A stretch of DNA of 53,568 nucleotides from Peribacillus loiseleuriae. Its GTDB lineage: Bacteria; Bacillota; Bacilli; Bacillales; DSM-1321. The notes under the pieces were generated by a model. It did no database searches and was not told where the DNA came from. It saw only the letters and a list, made by a program, of their open reading frames with translations. The DNA lies in assembly GCF_001183985.1 (NCBI RefSeq), contig NZ_LFZW01000001.1, positions 18,905 to 72,472 on the forward strand, given 5' to 3'. The position numbers were made by a program, and so were the translations under genes. Shown here piece after piece: positions 39,372 to 50,299 of this stretch (position 1 is its first letter; each line of letters opens with the position of its first letter).

Positions 39372-40109
39372 ATGAAAACAGGAACATTGAAGCAAATATT
39401 GTTAATTACAGATGGTTGCTCAAATCAAGGTGAAGATCCTGCTGCAATGGCAGCCTTGGCAAGAGAACAAGGGATTTCGGTTAATGTTATAGGGGTTATG
39501 GAAAATGATACAATTGATGAAAAAGGGTTGCAGGAAATCGAATCTATTGCATTATCTGGTGGAGGAATAAGTCAGATTGTGTATTCAAAGCAGCTGTCTC
39601 ATACTGTCCAAATGGTCACGAGAAAGGCGATGACGCAAACAATACAGGGACTTGTGAATAAAGAGCTACAACAAATACTTGGCACTTCAACATCCATGGA
39701 AGACTTACCACCTGATAAGCGCGGAGAAGTTATGGAAGTAGTAGATGAGCTTGGTGAGACAAGCAAATTGGAAGTACTCATTCTCGTAGATACAAGTGCG
39801 AGCATGAAACATAAGCTTCCGACTGTTAAAGATGCTCTTTTGGATTTATCGCTAAGTATGAATGCCAGAATGGGTGATAATAAATTTTCTGTGTTCGTAT
39901 TTCCTGGGAAAAGAAAAGATGTCGAGAAACTATTGGATTGGACTCCGAAGCTTGAGGTGCTTACGAAAATATTTCCGAAACTTACAACTGGAGGAATAAC
40001 ACCGACGGGTCCTGCCATCAACGAAGCACTAGGGTATTTTCAAAAAAAACGGTCACTAAGGGGATTGTTGTCTCATGATGACGAATCATACTTTGAGGAA
40101 ACAGTGTAA
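39372..40109 (+). CDS. yabS: von Willebrand A-domain protein YabS
   Basis: A 245-residue protein with a VWA/MIDAS motif, DTSASM at 140-145, in the second half, and an ITDGCSNQGED stretch near 12-22 that resembles part of another VWA fold. It is expressed during sporulation in B. subtilis; function unknown. ATG 39372 is chosen over 39366 for spacing from GAGGGGAG. Its end overlaps yabT by 35 bases, suggesting that the VWA protein and the kinase act together. Confidence 0.92.
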   Translation: MKTGTLKQILLITDGCSNQGEDPAAMAALAREQGISVNVIGVMENDTIDEKGLQEIESIALSGGGISQIVYSKQLSHTVQMVTRKAMTQTIQGLVNKELQQILGTSTSMEDLPPDKRGEVMEVVDELGETSKLEVLILVDTSASMKHKLPTVKDALLDLSLSMNARMGDNKFSVFVFPGKRKDVEKLLDWTPKLEVLTKIFPKLTTGGITPTGPAINEALGYFQKKRSLRGLLSHDDESYFEETV

Positions 40110-41067
40110 CCTTCTGCCCGGTAGTCTCATAACTGGGAAGTGGAATAAGAACCCTTACCAGATTAAAGAGGAATTAGGGTATGGGGCAAATGGAATTGTC
40201 TATCTTGCAGAAAGCAATTACGGAAAGGTCGCTTTAAAACTAAGTGATGATTATTCGTCCATTAGTTCAGAAATGAATATACTAAAATCCTTTTCCAAGG
40301 TCCAGGGACACTCTCTTGGACCTTCTTTTTTTGAAGCAGACGATTGGTTGAAGAATGGAAGGCCGCTTCCGTTCTATGTAATGGAATACATAAGAGGTGA
40401 AGGATATTTAGCGTTTATTGAGAAGAAAGGGGAATCGTGGGTTGGTGTATTAATGCTGCAACTTCTGTCAAGCTTGGGTGCACTTCACAAGCAAGGGTGG
40501 GCGTTTGGGGATTTGAAGCCAGAGAATTTGATCGTTACAATCCCTGCATATAAAATTCGTTGTATCGATGTTGGTGGGACTACATTATTCGGCCGGTCTA
40601 TCAAAGAGTTCACGGAATTTTTTGATAGAGGGTATTGGGGGATGGGTTCAAGAAAAGCAGACCAGCAATATGATTTATTTGCAGTGGCGATGATTATCAT
40701 CAATTCTTTCTATCCAAAACGTTTTTCGAAAAAAGGCGACGGATATACACAGCTTAATGAGTTGATTAAGCAAAAAAGGGGTCTTCACCCTTACAGTAAA
40801 GTACTCGATGGTGCAATGAGAGGTCAATATCACTCGGCAGATGAAATGAGAAATGATTTATTGAACGTATTAAACAGGGAGCATGAACGCAAGAAAGTTC
40901 AAACTAATTTAACATCCCAAAGTAAAAAAAATAAAAACAGCACTAGTCAAACACGCTCAATGAGAAAAAGAAAAGGGAAGAAAGGGAGAGGCGTTCTTGA
41001 GACACTTATCTTAGCTATTTTTGTATCAATATTGTATGTTCTGTATGTATATAGTCAGTTCCTATGA
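40075..41067 (+). CDS. yabT: Hanks-type Ser/Thr kinase YabT with C-terminal membrane anchor
   Basis: A 330-residue kinase. The glycine-rich loop GYGANGIVY is at 35-43, the ATP lysine is K55 in VALKLSDD, the catalytic loop reads FGDLKPEN with D146, and the DFG equivalent is DVG at D165. The lysine- and arginine-rich linker (about 275-310) is the DNA-binding type region and the last 20 residues form a membrane segment. YabT is a sporulation kinase that phosphorylates RecA and AbrB in B. subtilis. No extracellular domain is present. Confidence 0.94.
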   Translation: MMTNHTLRKQCNLLPGSLITGKWNKNPYQIKEELGYGANGIVYLAESNYGKVALKLSDDYSSISSEMNILKSFSKVQGHSLGPSFFEADDWLKNGRPLPFYVMEYIRGEGYLAFIEKKGESWVGVLMLQLLSSLGALHKQGWAFGDLKPENLIVTIPAYKIRCIDVGGTTLFGRSIKEFTEFFDRGYWGMGSRKADQQYDLFAVAMIIINSFYPKRFSKKGDGYTQLNELIKQKRGLHPYSKVLDGAMRGQYHSADEMRNDLLNVLNREHERKKVQTNLTSQSKKNKNSTSQTRSMRKRKGKKGRGVLETLILAIFVSILYVLYVYSQFL

Positions 41068-41171
41068 TATAGTAAAAAAATTAAGGGATTGTAAATCCCA
41101 TGAAAAATTATGCTATCTAATGCGTACAATTTAGGGATAGATAAAACAAGTTTGTAAAGAAGGAAGATAGG

Positions 41172-42566
41172 ATGTTCGAACAGAAGGTATTGTCCGAGAT
41201 AAACCGGTATCAATTAATCCCACGAAAATCCAGACTACTTGTAGGTGTTTCTGGTGGTCCTGATTCACTAGTTCTTCTGCACTTTCTTTGTTCATTAAGA
41301 GAAAGATTGGAGCTGGAGCTCGTTGTTGCACACATCGATCATATGTTCCGGGGAGAGGAATCATATGAGGATTATCAGTTCGTCGAGAAAATTTGTCAGG
41401 AATGGAATATCCCGTTTGAGGGAAAAAGAATAAATGTACCTACTTATATGGAAAGGTCGGGTAACAGTTCTCAATTAGCAGCAAGAAAACTTCGTTATGC
41501 TTTTTTTGAAGAAATAATGAAGAAGTATCAACTGCCCATCTTAGCGCTTGGTCACCACGGTGACGATCAAATTGAAACGATGCTTATGAGGATGACGAGA
41601 GGAGCGTCAGGAATGGCGCGAGCAGGCATTGCCGTTAAACGCCCTTTTCTAAACGGAGAGATTATTAGACCTTTTCTTGTCGTGACCAAGGAGGAAATCA
41701 ATATATACGCCAGTCGCTATAAACTGACTCCTCGAATGGATCCAAGTAATGAACATAATGATTATGTGAGAAATAGATTTCGACATGATGTATTGCCGGT
41801 ATTGAAACGGGAAAATCCCAAAGTACATGAGCACTTTCAAAGGTTTAGTGAAGAGTTAACGGAGGACGAGCAATTTTTGCAACAAATGACAGAACGCTAT
41901 ATGGAAAAGATTTGGCTTAGTAAAACGAAGGGTGAGTCTTCAATTGATTTGAATCAGCTACTTATGATACCAAAACCTTTACAAAGAAGAGCGATTCAAC
42001 TAATATTAAACTATCTTTATGTAAAGAGACCATCATCACTTTCAGCATTACATATTGATCAGCTTTTTGCTTTGTTTTTTAATCCTCATCCATCAGCAGA
42101 ATCACATCTTCCAGAAGGGCTTATTTGCGAGAAATCTTATGGCACGTGTACGTTTCGATTTCAACAAAAAGAAAGCTCTGATTATTCCATCAACATTACG
42201 ATTCCTGGAGAGACTCTTCTACCGAATGGATTTAAAATTAAAGCACAGTATTTAGAAGAAATTCCTAGTCTAACTGGAAACTATTCTTTTTATCTGCCTG
42301 TCCATAAAACAACACTGCCACTCATCGCCCGTAACCGAAGAACTGGTGACCATATGGTTATCAAGGGCAAAGGCAATCATACAAAAAAGCTGAAGGATAT
42401 TTTTATTAATGAAAAAATCCCGATGCAAATGAGGCGGAATTGGCCAGTTCTAACTGATCAATCAGGGGTGATTGTTTGGATTCCTGGTCTGAAAAAGTCC
42501 AATCTGGAGTTTGTTGATACGTATGATGAACAATCTTTAATTTATTTAGAATACCATAAAGCTTAA
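41172..42566 (+). CDS. tilS: tRNA(Ile)-lysidine synthase
   Basis: A 464-residue N-type ATP pyrophosphatase that converts C34 of tRNA-Ile(CAU) to lysidine, so that it reads AUA. The PP-loop SGGPDS is at 27-32, [12 protein letters not shown] follows near 55, and [12 protein letters not shown] near 130. The C-terminal TilS domain (about 370-464) contains [23 protein letters not shown] follows AGGAAG. Adjacent to hprT and ftsH as in most Firmicutes. Confidence 0.97.
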   Translation: MFEQKVLSEINRYQLIPRKSRLLVGVSGGPDSLVLLHFLCSLRERLELELVVAHIDHMFRGEESYEDYQFVEKICQEWNIPFEGKRINVPTYMERSGNSSQLAARKLRYAFFEEIMKKYQLPILALGHHGDDQIETMLMRMTRGASGMARAGIAVKRPFLNGEIIRPFLVVTKEEINIYASRYKLTPRMDPSNEHNDYVRNRFRHDVLPVLKRENPKVHEHFQRFSEELTEDEQFLQQMTERYMEKIWLSKTKGESSIDLNQLLMIPKPLQRRAIQLILNYLYVKRPSSLSALHIDQLFALFFNPHPSAESHLPEGLICEKSYGTCTFRFQQKESSDYSINITIPGETLLPNGFKIKAQYLEEIPSLTGNYSFYLPVHKTTLPLIARNRRTGDHMVIKGKGNHTKKLKDIFINEKIPMQMRRNWPVLTDQSGVIVWIPGLKKSNLEFVDTYDEQSLIYLEYHKA

Positions 42567-42592
42567 ATCTTCTTAGGGGGCAATCAATTACA

Positions 42593-43144
42593 ATGACCAT
42601 GCAAAACGACATTGAAAAAGTGTTAATCACTGAGGAAGAACTACAGGATAAAATTAAAGAGCTAGCATCGCAGTTGGAACAAGAGTATAAAGACAAATTT
42701 CCTTTAGCTGTTGGGGTTTTAAAGGGTGCAATGCCATTTATGAGTGACCTGTTAAAACGTATCGATGCACATTTAGAAATGGATTTTATGGATGTTTCTA
42801 GTTATGGGAATTCCACAGTATCCTCAGGTGAAGTAAAGATTATTAAGGATTTGGATGCATCTGTAGAGGGTCGTGATATTTTAATTATCGAAGACATCAT
42901 TGATAGCGGCCTAACACTTAGTTATCTTGCAGAACTTTTCCGTTACAGAAAAGCAAAATCAATAAGTATCGTAACATTGTTAGATAAGCCTACTGGAAGA
43001 AAGGCTGACATAACACCTGATTATACTGGTTTTATCGTACCAGATGAATTTGTGGTTGGATATGGTCTGGATTACGCGGAAAGATACCGCAACCTTCCGT
43101 ATATCGGCATTCTTAAACCAAAAATTTACGAAAAAGGTGAATGA
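42593..43144 (+). CDS. hprT: Hypoxanthine-guanine phosphoribosyltransferase
   Basis: Salvages hypoxanthine and guanine to IMP and GMP using PRPP. A 183-residue type I PRTase with the PRPP loop [14 protein letters not shown] near 103-116 and [14 protein letters not shown] near 41. Start ATG 42593 follows GGGGG with a long spacer of 12; ATG 42599 is possible. In B. subtilis HprT forms a complex with TilS that stimulates ftsH transcription; the three-gene order is kept here. Confidence 0.97.
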   Translation: MTMQNDIEKVLITEEELQDKIKELASQLEQEYKDKFPLAVGVLKGAMPFMSDLLKRIDAHLEMDFMDVSSYGNSTVSSGEVKIIKDLDASVEGRDILIIEDIIDSGLTLSYLAELFRYRKAKSISIVTLLDKPTGRKADITPDYTGFIVPDEFVVGYGLDYAERYRNLPYIGILKPKIYEKGE

Positions 43145-43254
43145 TTTAATCAACGATTTTCGTTAAATTAAGTAGCGATGTTAAATTATTGTAACTCCAT
43201 TATTTTCTATGATACTATTTACTATAGTTGTTTACCAGTGGGAGGAGGTAAGGG

Positions 43255-45303
43255 ATGAATCGGATCTTCCGTAATACAATATTTTATTTACTCATCTTTT
43301 TAGTCATCATTGGAATTGTTAGTATTTTTAATACGAATAATGAGCCGACTAAAGAAATATCCCAAGACCAATTTTATAGTCAATTGGAAAAAGGGCAATT
43401 AAAATCATTTGAAATCCAGCCTGTACGTAATGTTTATGAAATTAGAGGAGATTACAAAAAGGGCACAGATAAGTTCTTTACTTATGTAACCAATAGTGAG
43501 GTTACGCAAACTCGTATATACGATCTTGCGGAAGAAAAGGGAGTTTCTATTAAGACAATTCCTGCAGAGCAAACAAGCGGATGGGTGACATTCTTCACGT
43601 CCATTATACCTTTCGTGATCATCTTTATTTTATTCTTTTTCTTGCTTAATCAGGCACAAGGCGGCGGCGGTCGTGTTATGAACTTCGGGAAAAGTAAAGC
43701 GAAGTTGTATAATGATGACAAGAAAAAGGTACGCTTCAATGACGTAGCAGGTGCAGATGAAGAAAAGCAAGAACTTGTTGAAGTAGTTGAATTCTTGAAA
43801 GACCCTCGCAAATTTGTTGAGCTAGGTGCACGTATTCCTAAAGGTGTCTTACTTGTAGGGCCACCGGGAACAGGTAAAACTTTGCTTGCAAGAGCAGTTG
43901 CGGGAGAAGCGGGAGTTCCTTTCTTTTCAATTAGCGGTTCTGACTTTGTTGAAATGTTCGTCGGTGTCGGTGCGTCTCGTGTTCGTGATTTGTTTGAGAA
44001 TGCGAAGAAGAACTCTCCATGTATCATCTTCATTGATGAAATTGATGCAGTTGGACGTCAGCGTGGTGCGGGTCTAGGTGGCGGTCATGATGAGCGTGAG
44101 CAAACGCTTAACCAGCTACTTGTTGAAATGGATGGTTTCGGTGGAAACGAAGGAATCATCATTATAGCAGCAACAAACCGTGCGGATATTCTAGACCCTG
44201 CATTATTGCGTCCGGGTCGTTTTGATCGCCAAATTACGGTAGGGCGTCCAGATGTTAAAGGTCGTGAAGCTGTGTTGCAAGTCCATGCACGCAATAAGCC
44301 TTTAGCAGAAAGTGTTGATTTAAAAGCAATTGCTCAACGTACTCCAGGATTCTCCGGTGCCGATTTAGAAAACTTATTAAATGAAGCTGCTCTTGTGGCA
44401 GCCCGACAAGATAAGAAAAAAATTGACATGTCCGATCTTGATGAAGCCTCTGATCGGGTTATTGCAGGACCGGCCAAGAAAAACCGTGTTATCTCCAAGA
44501 AAGAACGTAATATCGTTGCTTGGCATGAAGCGGGCCATACAATCATTGGGTTAGTACTGGACGATGCTGAAACGGTCCATAAAGTAACAATTGTTCCACG
44601 GGGTCAAGCTGGCGGTTATGCGGTTATGCTACCTAAGGAAGATCGATTCTTTATGACAAAACCGGAGCTTCTTGATAAAATTGTTGGACTTTTAGGTGGA
44701 CGTGTAGCTGAAGAAGTTGTTTTTGGTGAAGTTAGCACAGGTGCCCATAATGACTTCCAAAGGGCTACTGCTATTGCACGAAGCATGGTAACTGAATACG
44801 GGATGAGTGACAAACTCGGACCACTTCAGTTTGGACAGTCTCAAGGGGGTCAAGTTTTCTTAGGGCGTGATTTCAATAATGAGCAGAATTATTCAGATGC
44901 GATTGCCTATGAAATTGATCTTGAAATTCAACGAATTATTAAAGAATCTTACCAAAAAGCAAAAAGTATCATCACGGAAAAACGTGATAAATTAGATCTT
45001 ATTGCGAAAACGTTATTGGAAATCGAAACATTGGATGCTGGACAAATCAAAAGTCTTTATGATAATGGCAAATTGCCAGAACGTGATTATACCGCTCTTA
45101 ACGGTCGATTGGGCAATGATGGCGACTTGAAAGTTACCATTAATAAGAAAGAAGAGAAGGAAGCGTTGCTTAAGCCTTTGGATGAAAGAAATCCAGAGAG
45201 CTTAGAAGTAACAAACGATGCTCTTCTAGATACACCGATCGAAGAGAAGCATTCTGATGATGTACCTAATGCATTTCCTAACGAAGATGGTCAGAAGAAA
45301 TAA
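43255..45303 (+). CDS. ftsH: ATP-dependent zinc metalloprotease FtsH
   Basis: A 682-residue membrane AAA+ protease. Membrane segments lie at about 6-24 and 111-132, the Walker A GPPGTGKT is at 202-209, the SRH arginines follow in RPGRFDR, and the zinc site HEAGH is at 424-428. It degrades SpoVM, YneA and Spo0E-type targets in B. subtilis. The tail beyond about 615 is acidic and longer than the B. subtilis protein by about 45 residues. ATG follows GGGAGGAGG. TTGTAA and TACTAT about 18 apart near 43189-43218 may be its promoter. Confidence 0.98.
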   Translation: MNRIFRNTIFYLLIFLVIIGIVSIFNTNNEPTKEISQDQFYSQLEKGQLKSFEIQPVRNVYEIRGDYKKGTDKFFTYVTNSEVTQTRIYDLAEEKGVSIKTIPAEQTSGWVTFFTSIIPFVIIFILFFFLLNQAQGGGGRVMNFGKSKAKLYNDDKKKVRFNDVAGADEEKQELVEVVEFLKDPRKFVELGARIPKGVLLVGPPGTGKTLLARAVAGEAGVPFFSISGSDFVEMFVGVGASRVRDLFENAKKNSPCIIFIDEIDAVGRQRGAGLGGGHDEREQTLNQLLVEMDGFGGNEGIIIIAATNRADILDPALLRPGRFDRQITVGRPDVKGREAVLQVHARNKPLAESVDLKAIAQRTPGFSGADLENLLNEAALVAARQDKKKIDMSDLDEASDRVIAGPAKKNRVISKKERNIVAWHEAGHTIIGLVLDDAETVHKVTIVPRGQAGGYAVMLPKEDRFFMTKPELLDKIVGLLGGRVAEEVVFGEVSTGAHNDFQRATAIARSMVTEYGMSDKLGPLQFGQSQGGQVFLGRDFNNEQNYSDAIAYEIDLEIQRIIKESYQKAKSIITEKRDKLDLIAKTLLEIETLDAGQIKSLYDNGKLPERDYTALNGRLGNDGDLKVTINKKEEKEALLKPLDERNPESLEVTNDALLDTPIEEKHSDDVPNAFPNEDGQKK

Positions 45304-45309
45304 AAGTGT

Positions 45310-45343
45310 AAAAGGTATTTCCTTCCGAGGAAATACCTTTTCC
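45310..45343 (+). terminator. Terminator after ftsH
   Basis: Perfect 14-pair stem (45310-45323 with 45328-45341) around a four-base loop; the T run is inside the stem end. Confidence 0.85.
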
Positions 45344-45443
45344 TATTCCAGGGGAAAATAAGCATGGAAAGTTCGTCTGTTAGCGTCTAAACAGAGCATT
45401 ATGTTATGATGTTTGAGAATAATTTGCCGGAGTGGTGAGATCG

Positions 45444-46211
45444 ATGATTTTTGTTTTAGATGTCGGGAATACGAATACCATGTTAGGGGTATATGAAAGA
45501 AATGAGCTGAAATTCCATTGGCGTATTGAGACGAATCGCCATAAAACAGAAGATGAATATGGCATAACGATTAAGTCACTATTAGAACACGAACAGATTT
45601 CCTTTGAGGATTTCGATGGGATTATTATTTCATCAGTTGTTCCACCAATTATGTTTGCTCTTGAAAATATGTGTGAGAAATATTTCGGTATTCAACCAAT
45701 TATTGTTGGACCAGGAGTTAAAACTGGTTTGAATATTAAGTATGACAATCCAAGAGAGGTAGGAGCTGACCGAATCGTTAATGCTGTTGCGGGAATCGAT
45801 GAATATGAATGCCCGTTGATTATCGTGGACTTTGGTACAGCGACGACGTATTGCTACATTGACGAGAATAAACAATATATGGGGGGAGCGATAGCCCCAG
45901 GTATTGGGATTTCAACGGAAGCTCTATACTCAAAAGCAGCTAAATTACCTAGGATTGAGATTGTACGTCCTGATGAAATTATTGGGAAAAATACAATAAC
46001 GGCTATGCAAGCTGGAATTTTGTATGGGTTTGTTGGACAAGTAGAGGGGATTGTCTCCAGGATGAAAGCCCAAAGCAAGTTACCGCCTAAAGTAATTGCG
46101 ACAGGAGGATTAGCGCAATTAATTGCCACTGAATCCACAATTATTGATGTCGTCGATCCCTTTTTAACATTAAAAGGATTACAATTAATATATAAGAAAA
46201 ATAAAGGATAG
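45444..46211 (+). CDS. coaX: Type III pantothenate kinase
   Basis: First step of coenzyme A synthesis, 255 residues. The ASKHA phosphate motif is VLDVGNTNT at the N-terminus, [10 protein letters not shown] near 104 and VDFGTATT near 122 complete the active site. ATG 45444 follows GGAGTGGTGA; the two GTG codons just upstream are part of the ribosome binding site. Followed by hslO after 55 bases. Confidence 0.97.
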   Translation: MIFVLDVGNTNTMLGVYERNELKFHWRIETNRHKTEDEYGITIKSLLEHEQISFEDFDGIIISSVVPPIMFALENMCEKYFGIQPIIVGPGVKTGLNIKYDNPREVGADRIVNAVAGIDEYECPLIIVDFGTATTYCYIDENKQYMGGAIAPGIGISTEALYSKAAKLPRIEIVRPDEIIGKNTITAMQAGILYGFVGQVEGIVSRMKAQSKLPPKVIATGGLAQLIATESTIIDVVDPFLTLKGLQLIYKKNKG

Positions 46212-46266
46212 TCCCTTTTTTAACAGGTAGTAAGTTTTAAATATATCAAATCGGAGGCGTATGGAG

Positions 46267-47145
46267 ATGGAAGATTATTTAGTAAAAGCTTTAGCTTACA
46301 ATGGCCAAGTTCGTGCCTATGCCGTTTCAACGACAAAAACAGTGGGAGAAGCACAACGACGCCATTATACATGGCCAACTGCATCTGCTGCACTTGGTCG
46401 TTCAATGTCAGCGGGTCTAATGTTAGGGGCTATGCTTAAAGGAGAAGAAAGACTAACCATTAAGATTGAGGGTGGCGGTCCGCTCGGGGTTATTTTAGTT
46501 GATGCAAATGCCAAAGGTCAAGTAAGAGGATATGTAGCGAATCCTCAGACTCATTTTGATCTCAATGAACATGGGAAGCTTGATGTAAGAAGAGCCGTAG
46601 GGACGGACGGAATGCTGTCAGTTGTAAAAGATATCGGACTCCGTGATTACTTTACGGGCCAAGTTCCACTAGTATCTGGTGAACTTGGAGAGGACTTTAC
46701 ATATTATCTTGTTACATCTGAACAGGTCCCATCTTCAGTTGGCGTGGGCGTCTTAGTTAATCCGGATAATACGATTCTTGCTGCTGGTGGTTTTGTTGTC
46801 CAGCTTATGCCAGGAGTGGAAGATGAGACGATAACAGCGATTGAAGAACGATTAAAAACAATTACACCTATTTCAAAAATGATTCAACAAGGGTTAACAC
46901 CAGAACAAATACTCGATGAAGTATTAGGTGAAGGTAATGTTAGGTTACTTGAAAAAATGCCTGTTCAATTTAAATGTGAGTGCTCGCGTGAACGAATTTC
47001 GAATACATTAGTTAGTTTAGGTAAAGATGAGATTCAGGATATGATTGTTACAGATGGTAAGGCTGAGGCTCAATGTCATTTTTGTAATGAGACTTATCAT
47101 TTCTCGAAGGAAGATCTTGAATCAATAATTGAAGAATTAAAGTAA
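46267..47145 (+). CDS. hslO: Redox-regulated chaperone Hsp33
   Basis: A 292-residue holdase activated by oxidative unfolding. The zinc redox switch is C237, C239, C270 and C273 (CxC and CxxC). The N-terminal chaperone core has GQRRH-like [18 protein letters not shown] near 30-47. ATG 46267 gives nine bases from GGAGG and matches the family N-terminus; ATG 46261 is also possible. In B. subtilis yacD (a PrsA-like protein) follows; it is absent here and cysK comes next. Confidence 0.96.
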   Translation: MEDYLVKALAYNGQVRAYAVSTTKTVGEAQRRHYTWPTASAALGRSMSAGLMLGAMLKGEERLTIKIEGGGPLGVILVDANAKGQVRGYVANPQTHFDLNEHGKLDVRRAVGTDGMLSVVKDIGLRDYFTGQVPLVSGELGEDFTYYLVTSEQVPSSVGVGVLVNPDNTILAAGGFVVQLMPGVEDETITAIEERLKTITPISKMIQQGLTPEQILDEVLGEGNVRLLEKMPVQFKCECSRERISNTLVSLGKDEIQDMIVTDGKAEAQCHFCNETYHFSKEDLESIIEELK

Positions 47146-47274
47146 AATGGAGAGTAGGGAAAATTCCAAAAGAAGCCCTTTTTCGTTTGGCGCGGGTGTG
47201 CCGACAGATGGAAAATTCCGATGTGGTTTTGCTTACTACTAGGTTTGGTTAATAGGCAGAATAGTGTAAAAAAA

Positions 47275-47303
47275 TTGACAGTTCTATGCTGTTGGTGTAC
47301 ATT
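47275..47303 (+). promoter_or_regulatory. Promoter of cysK
   Basis: TTGACA (47275-47280), 17-base spacer, TACATT (47298-47303). The adjacent AT-rich sequence might hold a CymR site, but I could not assign one. Confidence 0.65.
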
Positions 47304-47347
47304 TTATATAAAACCAATAAAACTACTAGGTATTAGGAGTGTGGATA

Positions 47348-48274
47348 ATGACACGTATTGTAAATTCTGTTGCTGAATTAATCGGCCAAACACCAATTGT
47401 AAAATTAAACCGACTGCAAGATGAGAATAGTGCGGACGTATATGTAAAACTTGAATATATGAACCCAGGAAGCAGTGTAAAAGATCGCATTGCTTTAGCT
47501 ATGATCGAATCAGCAGAAAAAAGCGGCAAACTAAAAAGTGGTGATACCATTATTGAACCTACAAGCGGAAACACAGGGATCGGTTTAGCGATGGTGGCGG
47601 CAGCCAAAGGATATAAAGCAATTCTTGTCATGCCTGAAACAATGAGCATAGAGCGTCGCTCCCTGTTACGTGCATATGGAGCGGAATTAGTGTTAACGCC
47701 TGGTCCTGATGGGATGAAAGGGGCGATTGCAAAAGCGAATGAGCTTGCAAAGGAAAATGGCTACTTCGTCCCTCAACAATTTGAAAATGAAGCAAACCCT
47801 GAAGTACATCGCAACACGACTGGTCCTGAAATTATAGAAGCGTTTGGAGAGGGAAAACTGGATGCCTTTATTTCTGGTATTGGTACTGGTGGAACCATTT
47901 CTGGTACAGGTCAGATATTGCGAGAGAAATACTCGGATATTAAAATCTATGCAGTTGAGCCTACTGATTCAGCTATTCTATCAGGTGGTAAACCTGGTCC
48001 GCACAAAATCCAAGGAATTGGTGCAGGTTTTGTTCCGGAAACGTTAAATACTGAAATTTATGATGAAATAATTACTATCAGTACTGAAGAAGCATTCGAA
48101 TATGCCCGACGTGCTGCCAAAGAAGAAGGAATTCTAGGTGGGATCTCTTCAGGAGCTGCTATTTTCGCAGCGGTACAAGTGGCGAAGAAACTAGGTAAAG
48201 GAAAAAAAGTTTTAGCTATTATTCCGGATAACGGAGAACGTTATCTGAGCACGCCTTTATATCACTTTGATTAA
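47348..48274 (+). CDS. cysK: Cysteine synthase (O-acetylserine sulfhydrylase A)
   Basis: Makes cysteine from O-acetylserine and sulfide. A 308-residue fold-type II PLP enzyme with the cofactor lysine in GSSVKDRIA near 40-48, the substrate loop [10 protein letters not shown] near 69-78 and [10 protein letters not shown] near 176-185. ATG 47348 follows AGGAG by eight bases. Monocistronic; the pabB, pabA and pabC genes that usually follow are missing. Confidence 0.97.
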   Translation: MTRIVNSVAELIGQTPIVKLNRLQDENSADVYVKLEYMNPGSSVKDRIALAMIESAEKSGKLKSGDTIIEPTSGNTGIGLAMVAAAKGYKAILVMPETMSIERRSLLRAYGAELVLTPGPDGMKGAIAKANELAKENGYFVPQQFENEANPEVHRNTTGPEIIEAFGEGKLDAFISGIGTGGTISGTGQILREKYSDIKIYAVEPTDSAILSGGKPGPHKIQGIGAGFVPETLNTEIYDEIITISTEEAFEYARRAAKEEGILGGISSGAAIFAAVQVAKKLGKGKKVLAIIPDNGERYLSTPLYHFD

Positions 48275-48297
48275 GGCTTAGTTTCATAAAAATAGGA

Positions 48298-48418
48298 GGA
48301 TGTCTCATAAGGGGCTGATCCCGTACTCTAAATCAGTATGTAGTGTTTCGTACACTTATATTCTACTGAATTTAGTTATTACGGGATCTGACCTTTGTCT
48401 TGAGACATCTTATTTTTA
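48298..48418 (+). terminator. Long REP-like hairpin after cysK
   Basis: GATGTCTCA (about 48300-48308) pairs with TGAGACATC (about 48403-48411), followed by TTATTTTTATT. Inside, AAGGGGCTGATCCCGT faces ACGGGATCTGACCTTTG. The plan is the same as for the hairpin after rsmA: outer unique stem, inner GGG...CAGACC-like core. Confidence 0.75.
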
Positions 48419-48581
48419 TTGGTCAATAATTAGAAATGGCAGCAAGCAAGTGTGAATATGGTTATTAGGGTTTCTTATGGCTTTATGTATTGATGTATGT
48501 GATTGCTCAACCTTAAATACAGAGTCGTCTTATGGTACACTCGTTATATGAGAACTTTATTTGGATAAGGAGAACGGATGC

Positions 48582-49418
48582 ATGCCATTGCTAAATATTA
48601 AATGTGGTCCATATTCGCTGGACTTAAATAGAAAAACAGTAATTATGGGGATATTAAATGTCACTCCAGATTCATTCTCAGATGGAGGGCGTTATAATCG
48701 AATTGATCGGGCTTTGAAACATGTTGAGCAAATGGTTAAGGATGGAGCAGACATCATAGATATAGGTGGAGAGTCAACTCGTCCTAATTATGATAGAATT
48801 TCAGATGAAGAAGAAATTGAACGGGTTGTTCCTATCATTGAAGCAATTTCACGAAATATTGACGTGCCGATGTCGATCGATACGTATAAGTCTGCTGTAG
48901 CAAGGGAAGCGCTAACAGCAGGGGCGCATATTCTCAATGATATTTGGGGGGCTAAGGCAGATTCTAGCATGGCTAATATCGCTGCTGAATTTCAAGTTCC
49001 TATCATATTAATGCATAATCGCAAGGAGAGCGATTATCAACTTTTTATGCGTGATGCCATTAATGATCTATATGAAAGTATTATCCTTGTGAAAAATGCA
49101 GGAGTATTGGATCAGAATATTATTCTTGATCCTGGAATTGGCTTTGCGAAGGATACTTCTTTGAATTTGGAGATGATGAGAAATCTTGATAAGCTCGTCG
49201 CGTTAGGTTATCCGGTACTATTAGCAACTTCCAAGAAGTCCATGATTGGTAATGTTCTTGACTTACCACCAAATGAGAGAATGGAAGGTACTGCTGCGAC
49301 AATTTGTTTTGGGATTCAACAAGGCTGCCAAATGATTAGGGTTCACGATGTTAAGGAAATGGCACGGGTAGCGAAGATGATGGATGTCTTGGTAGGAAAG
49401 GAAGAATACAGTGGATAA
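48582..49418 (+). CDS. folP: Dihydropteroate synthase
   Basis: Joins p-aminobenzoate to the dihydropterin pyrophosphate; the sulfonamide target. The 278-residue TIM-barrel enzyme has IMGILNVTPDSFSDGG near 21-36, DIGGESTRP near 63-71 and the C-terminal IRVHDV motif. ATG 48582 follows AAGGAG by nine bases. Its p-aminobenzoate supply genes (pabB, pabA, pabC), next door in B. subtilis, are not in this window, so they must be elsewhere or absent. Confidence 0.97.
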   Translation: MPLLNIKCGPYSLDLNRKTVIMGILNVTPDSFSDGGRYNRIDRALKHVEQMVKDGADIIDIGGESTRPNYDRISDEEEIERVVPIIEAISRNIDVPMSIDTYKSAVAREALTAGAHILNDIWGAKADSSMANIAAEFQVPIILMHNRKESDYQLFMRDAINDLYESIILVKNAGVLDQNIILDPGIGFAKDTSLNLEMMRNLDKLVALGYPVLLATSKKSMIGNVLDLPPNERMEGTAATICFGIQQGCQMIRVHDVKEMARVAKMMDVLVGKEEYSG

Positions 49419-49770
49419 AATCTATTTAAATAGTATGCAATTTTACGGCTACCATGGCGTATTTCCAGAAGAGACGCGTCTAGGACAGCGTTTTTATGTG
49501 GACTTGATTGTAGAAACCGATTTAGCTACAGCGGGTAAAAGTGATAATCTTGAGGATTCAATTAACTATGGTGAGCTATATGAAGTGTGTAAGAGTGTGA
49601 TGGAAGGAAAACCATATAAATTAGTAGAGGCTGTTGCGGAAAAGATAGCTTCAGAACTGATCTCACGCTTTTCTAAGGTGCAAACATGTACAGTAAAAGT
49701 ATATAAACCCGATCCACCAATCCCTGGCCATTATCAATCTGTAGCGGTTGAGATTAAAAGGGGAAGGTGA
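49411..49770 (+). CDS. folB: Dihydroneopterin aldolase
   Basis: Converts dihydroneopterin to 6-hydroxymethyl-dihydropterin, 119 residues. The family motif FYGYHGVFPEE near 11-21 carries the active-site glutamate, and KLVEAVAEKIA with YKPDPPIPG completes the fold. GTG 49411 overlaps the folP stop by eight bases and follows AAGGAAG. Confidence 0.97.
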   Translation: MDKIYLNSMQFYGYHGVFPEETRLGQRFYVDLIVETDLATAGKSDNLEDSINYGELYEVCKSVMEGKPYKLVEAVAEKIASELISRFSKVQTCTVKVYKPDPPIPGHYQSVAVEIKRGR

Positions 49771-49771
49771 C

Positions 49772-50299
49772 ATGGAGAATTATTCATACTTATCGATTGG
49801 TTCTAATATTGGAGATCGTTCGACATATATCAAAGAAGCCATTTTGCTATTACATGAAATAAAGGAAGTAAATGTTGTACAAACATCGTCACTATATGAA
49901 ACTGCACCCATTGGATATTTAGATCAGCCTCAGTTCTTAAATGCAGTTATACTGGTTAGTACTGGATTAAGTGCAGAAGGCTTACTAAGTGTTTGTCAAG
50001 AAATCGAACAGAGATTAGGAAGAAAAAGGGATATTCATTGGGGGCCTAGAACAATAGACCTTGACATTTTGTTATATAATCATGAAAATATTGAGACAGA
50101 GAGACTTTCTGTACCGCATCCTCGGATGATGGAAAGGGCGTTTGTACTCGTTCCGTTATTGGAGATAAATCCAACTATCATGCTACCGACTACAGATACA
50201 CCTTTAAACGATATTCTTGAGAAATTAGAGGATAAAGAAGGAGTCCAACTATGGAAGCAGAAAAGTGGGGAAGGCGCATACGCGCTTTTCGAAAGTTAA
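49772..50299 (+). CDS. folK: 6-hydroxymethyl-7,8-dihydropterin pyrophosphokinase
   Basis: Activates the pterin with ATP for folP. A 175-residue enzyme with SIGSNIGDR near the N-terminus, NAVILV, and the catalytic WGPRTIDLDILLY near 89-101. ATG 49772 follows GGGGAAGG, directly after folB. Its last 49 bases overlap yazB in another frame, a large overlap for this region. Confidence 0.97.
   Translation: MENYSYLSIGSNIGDRSTYIKEAILLLHEIKEVNVVQTSSLYETAPIGYLDQPQFLNAVILVSTGLSAEGLLSVCQEIEQRLGRKRDIHWGPRTIDLDILLYNHENIETERLSVPHPRMMERAFVLVPLLEINPTIMLPTTDTPLNDILEKLEDKEGVQLWKQKSGEGAYALFES

Noticed and set aside
39599..40021. 140-codon open frame antisense to yabS
   Set aside because: Shadow frame of yabS; serine- and valine-rich translation, no ribosome binding site, no family resemblance. 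The same applies to the antisense frames inside spoIIE, ftsH, yabN and ctc.
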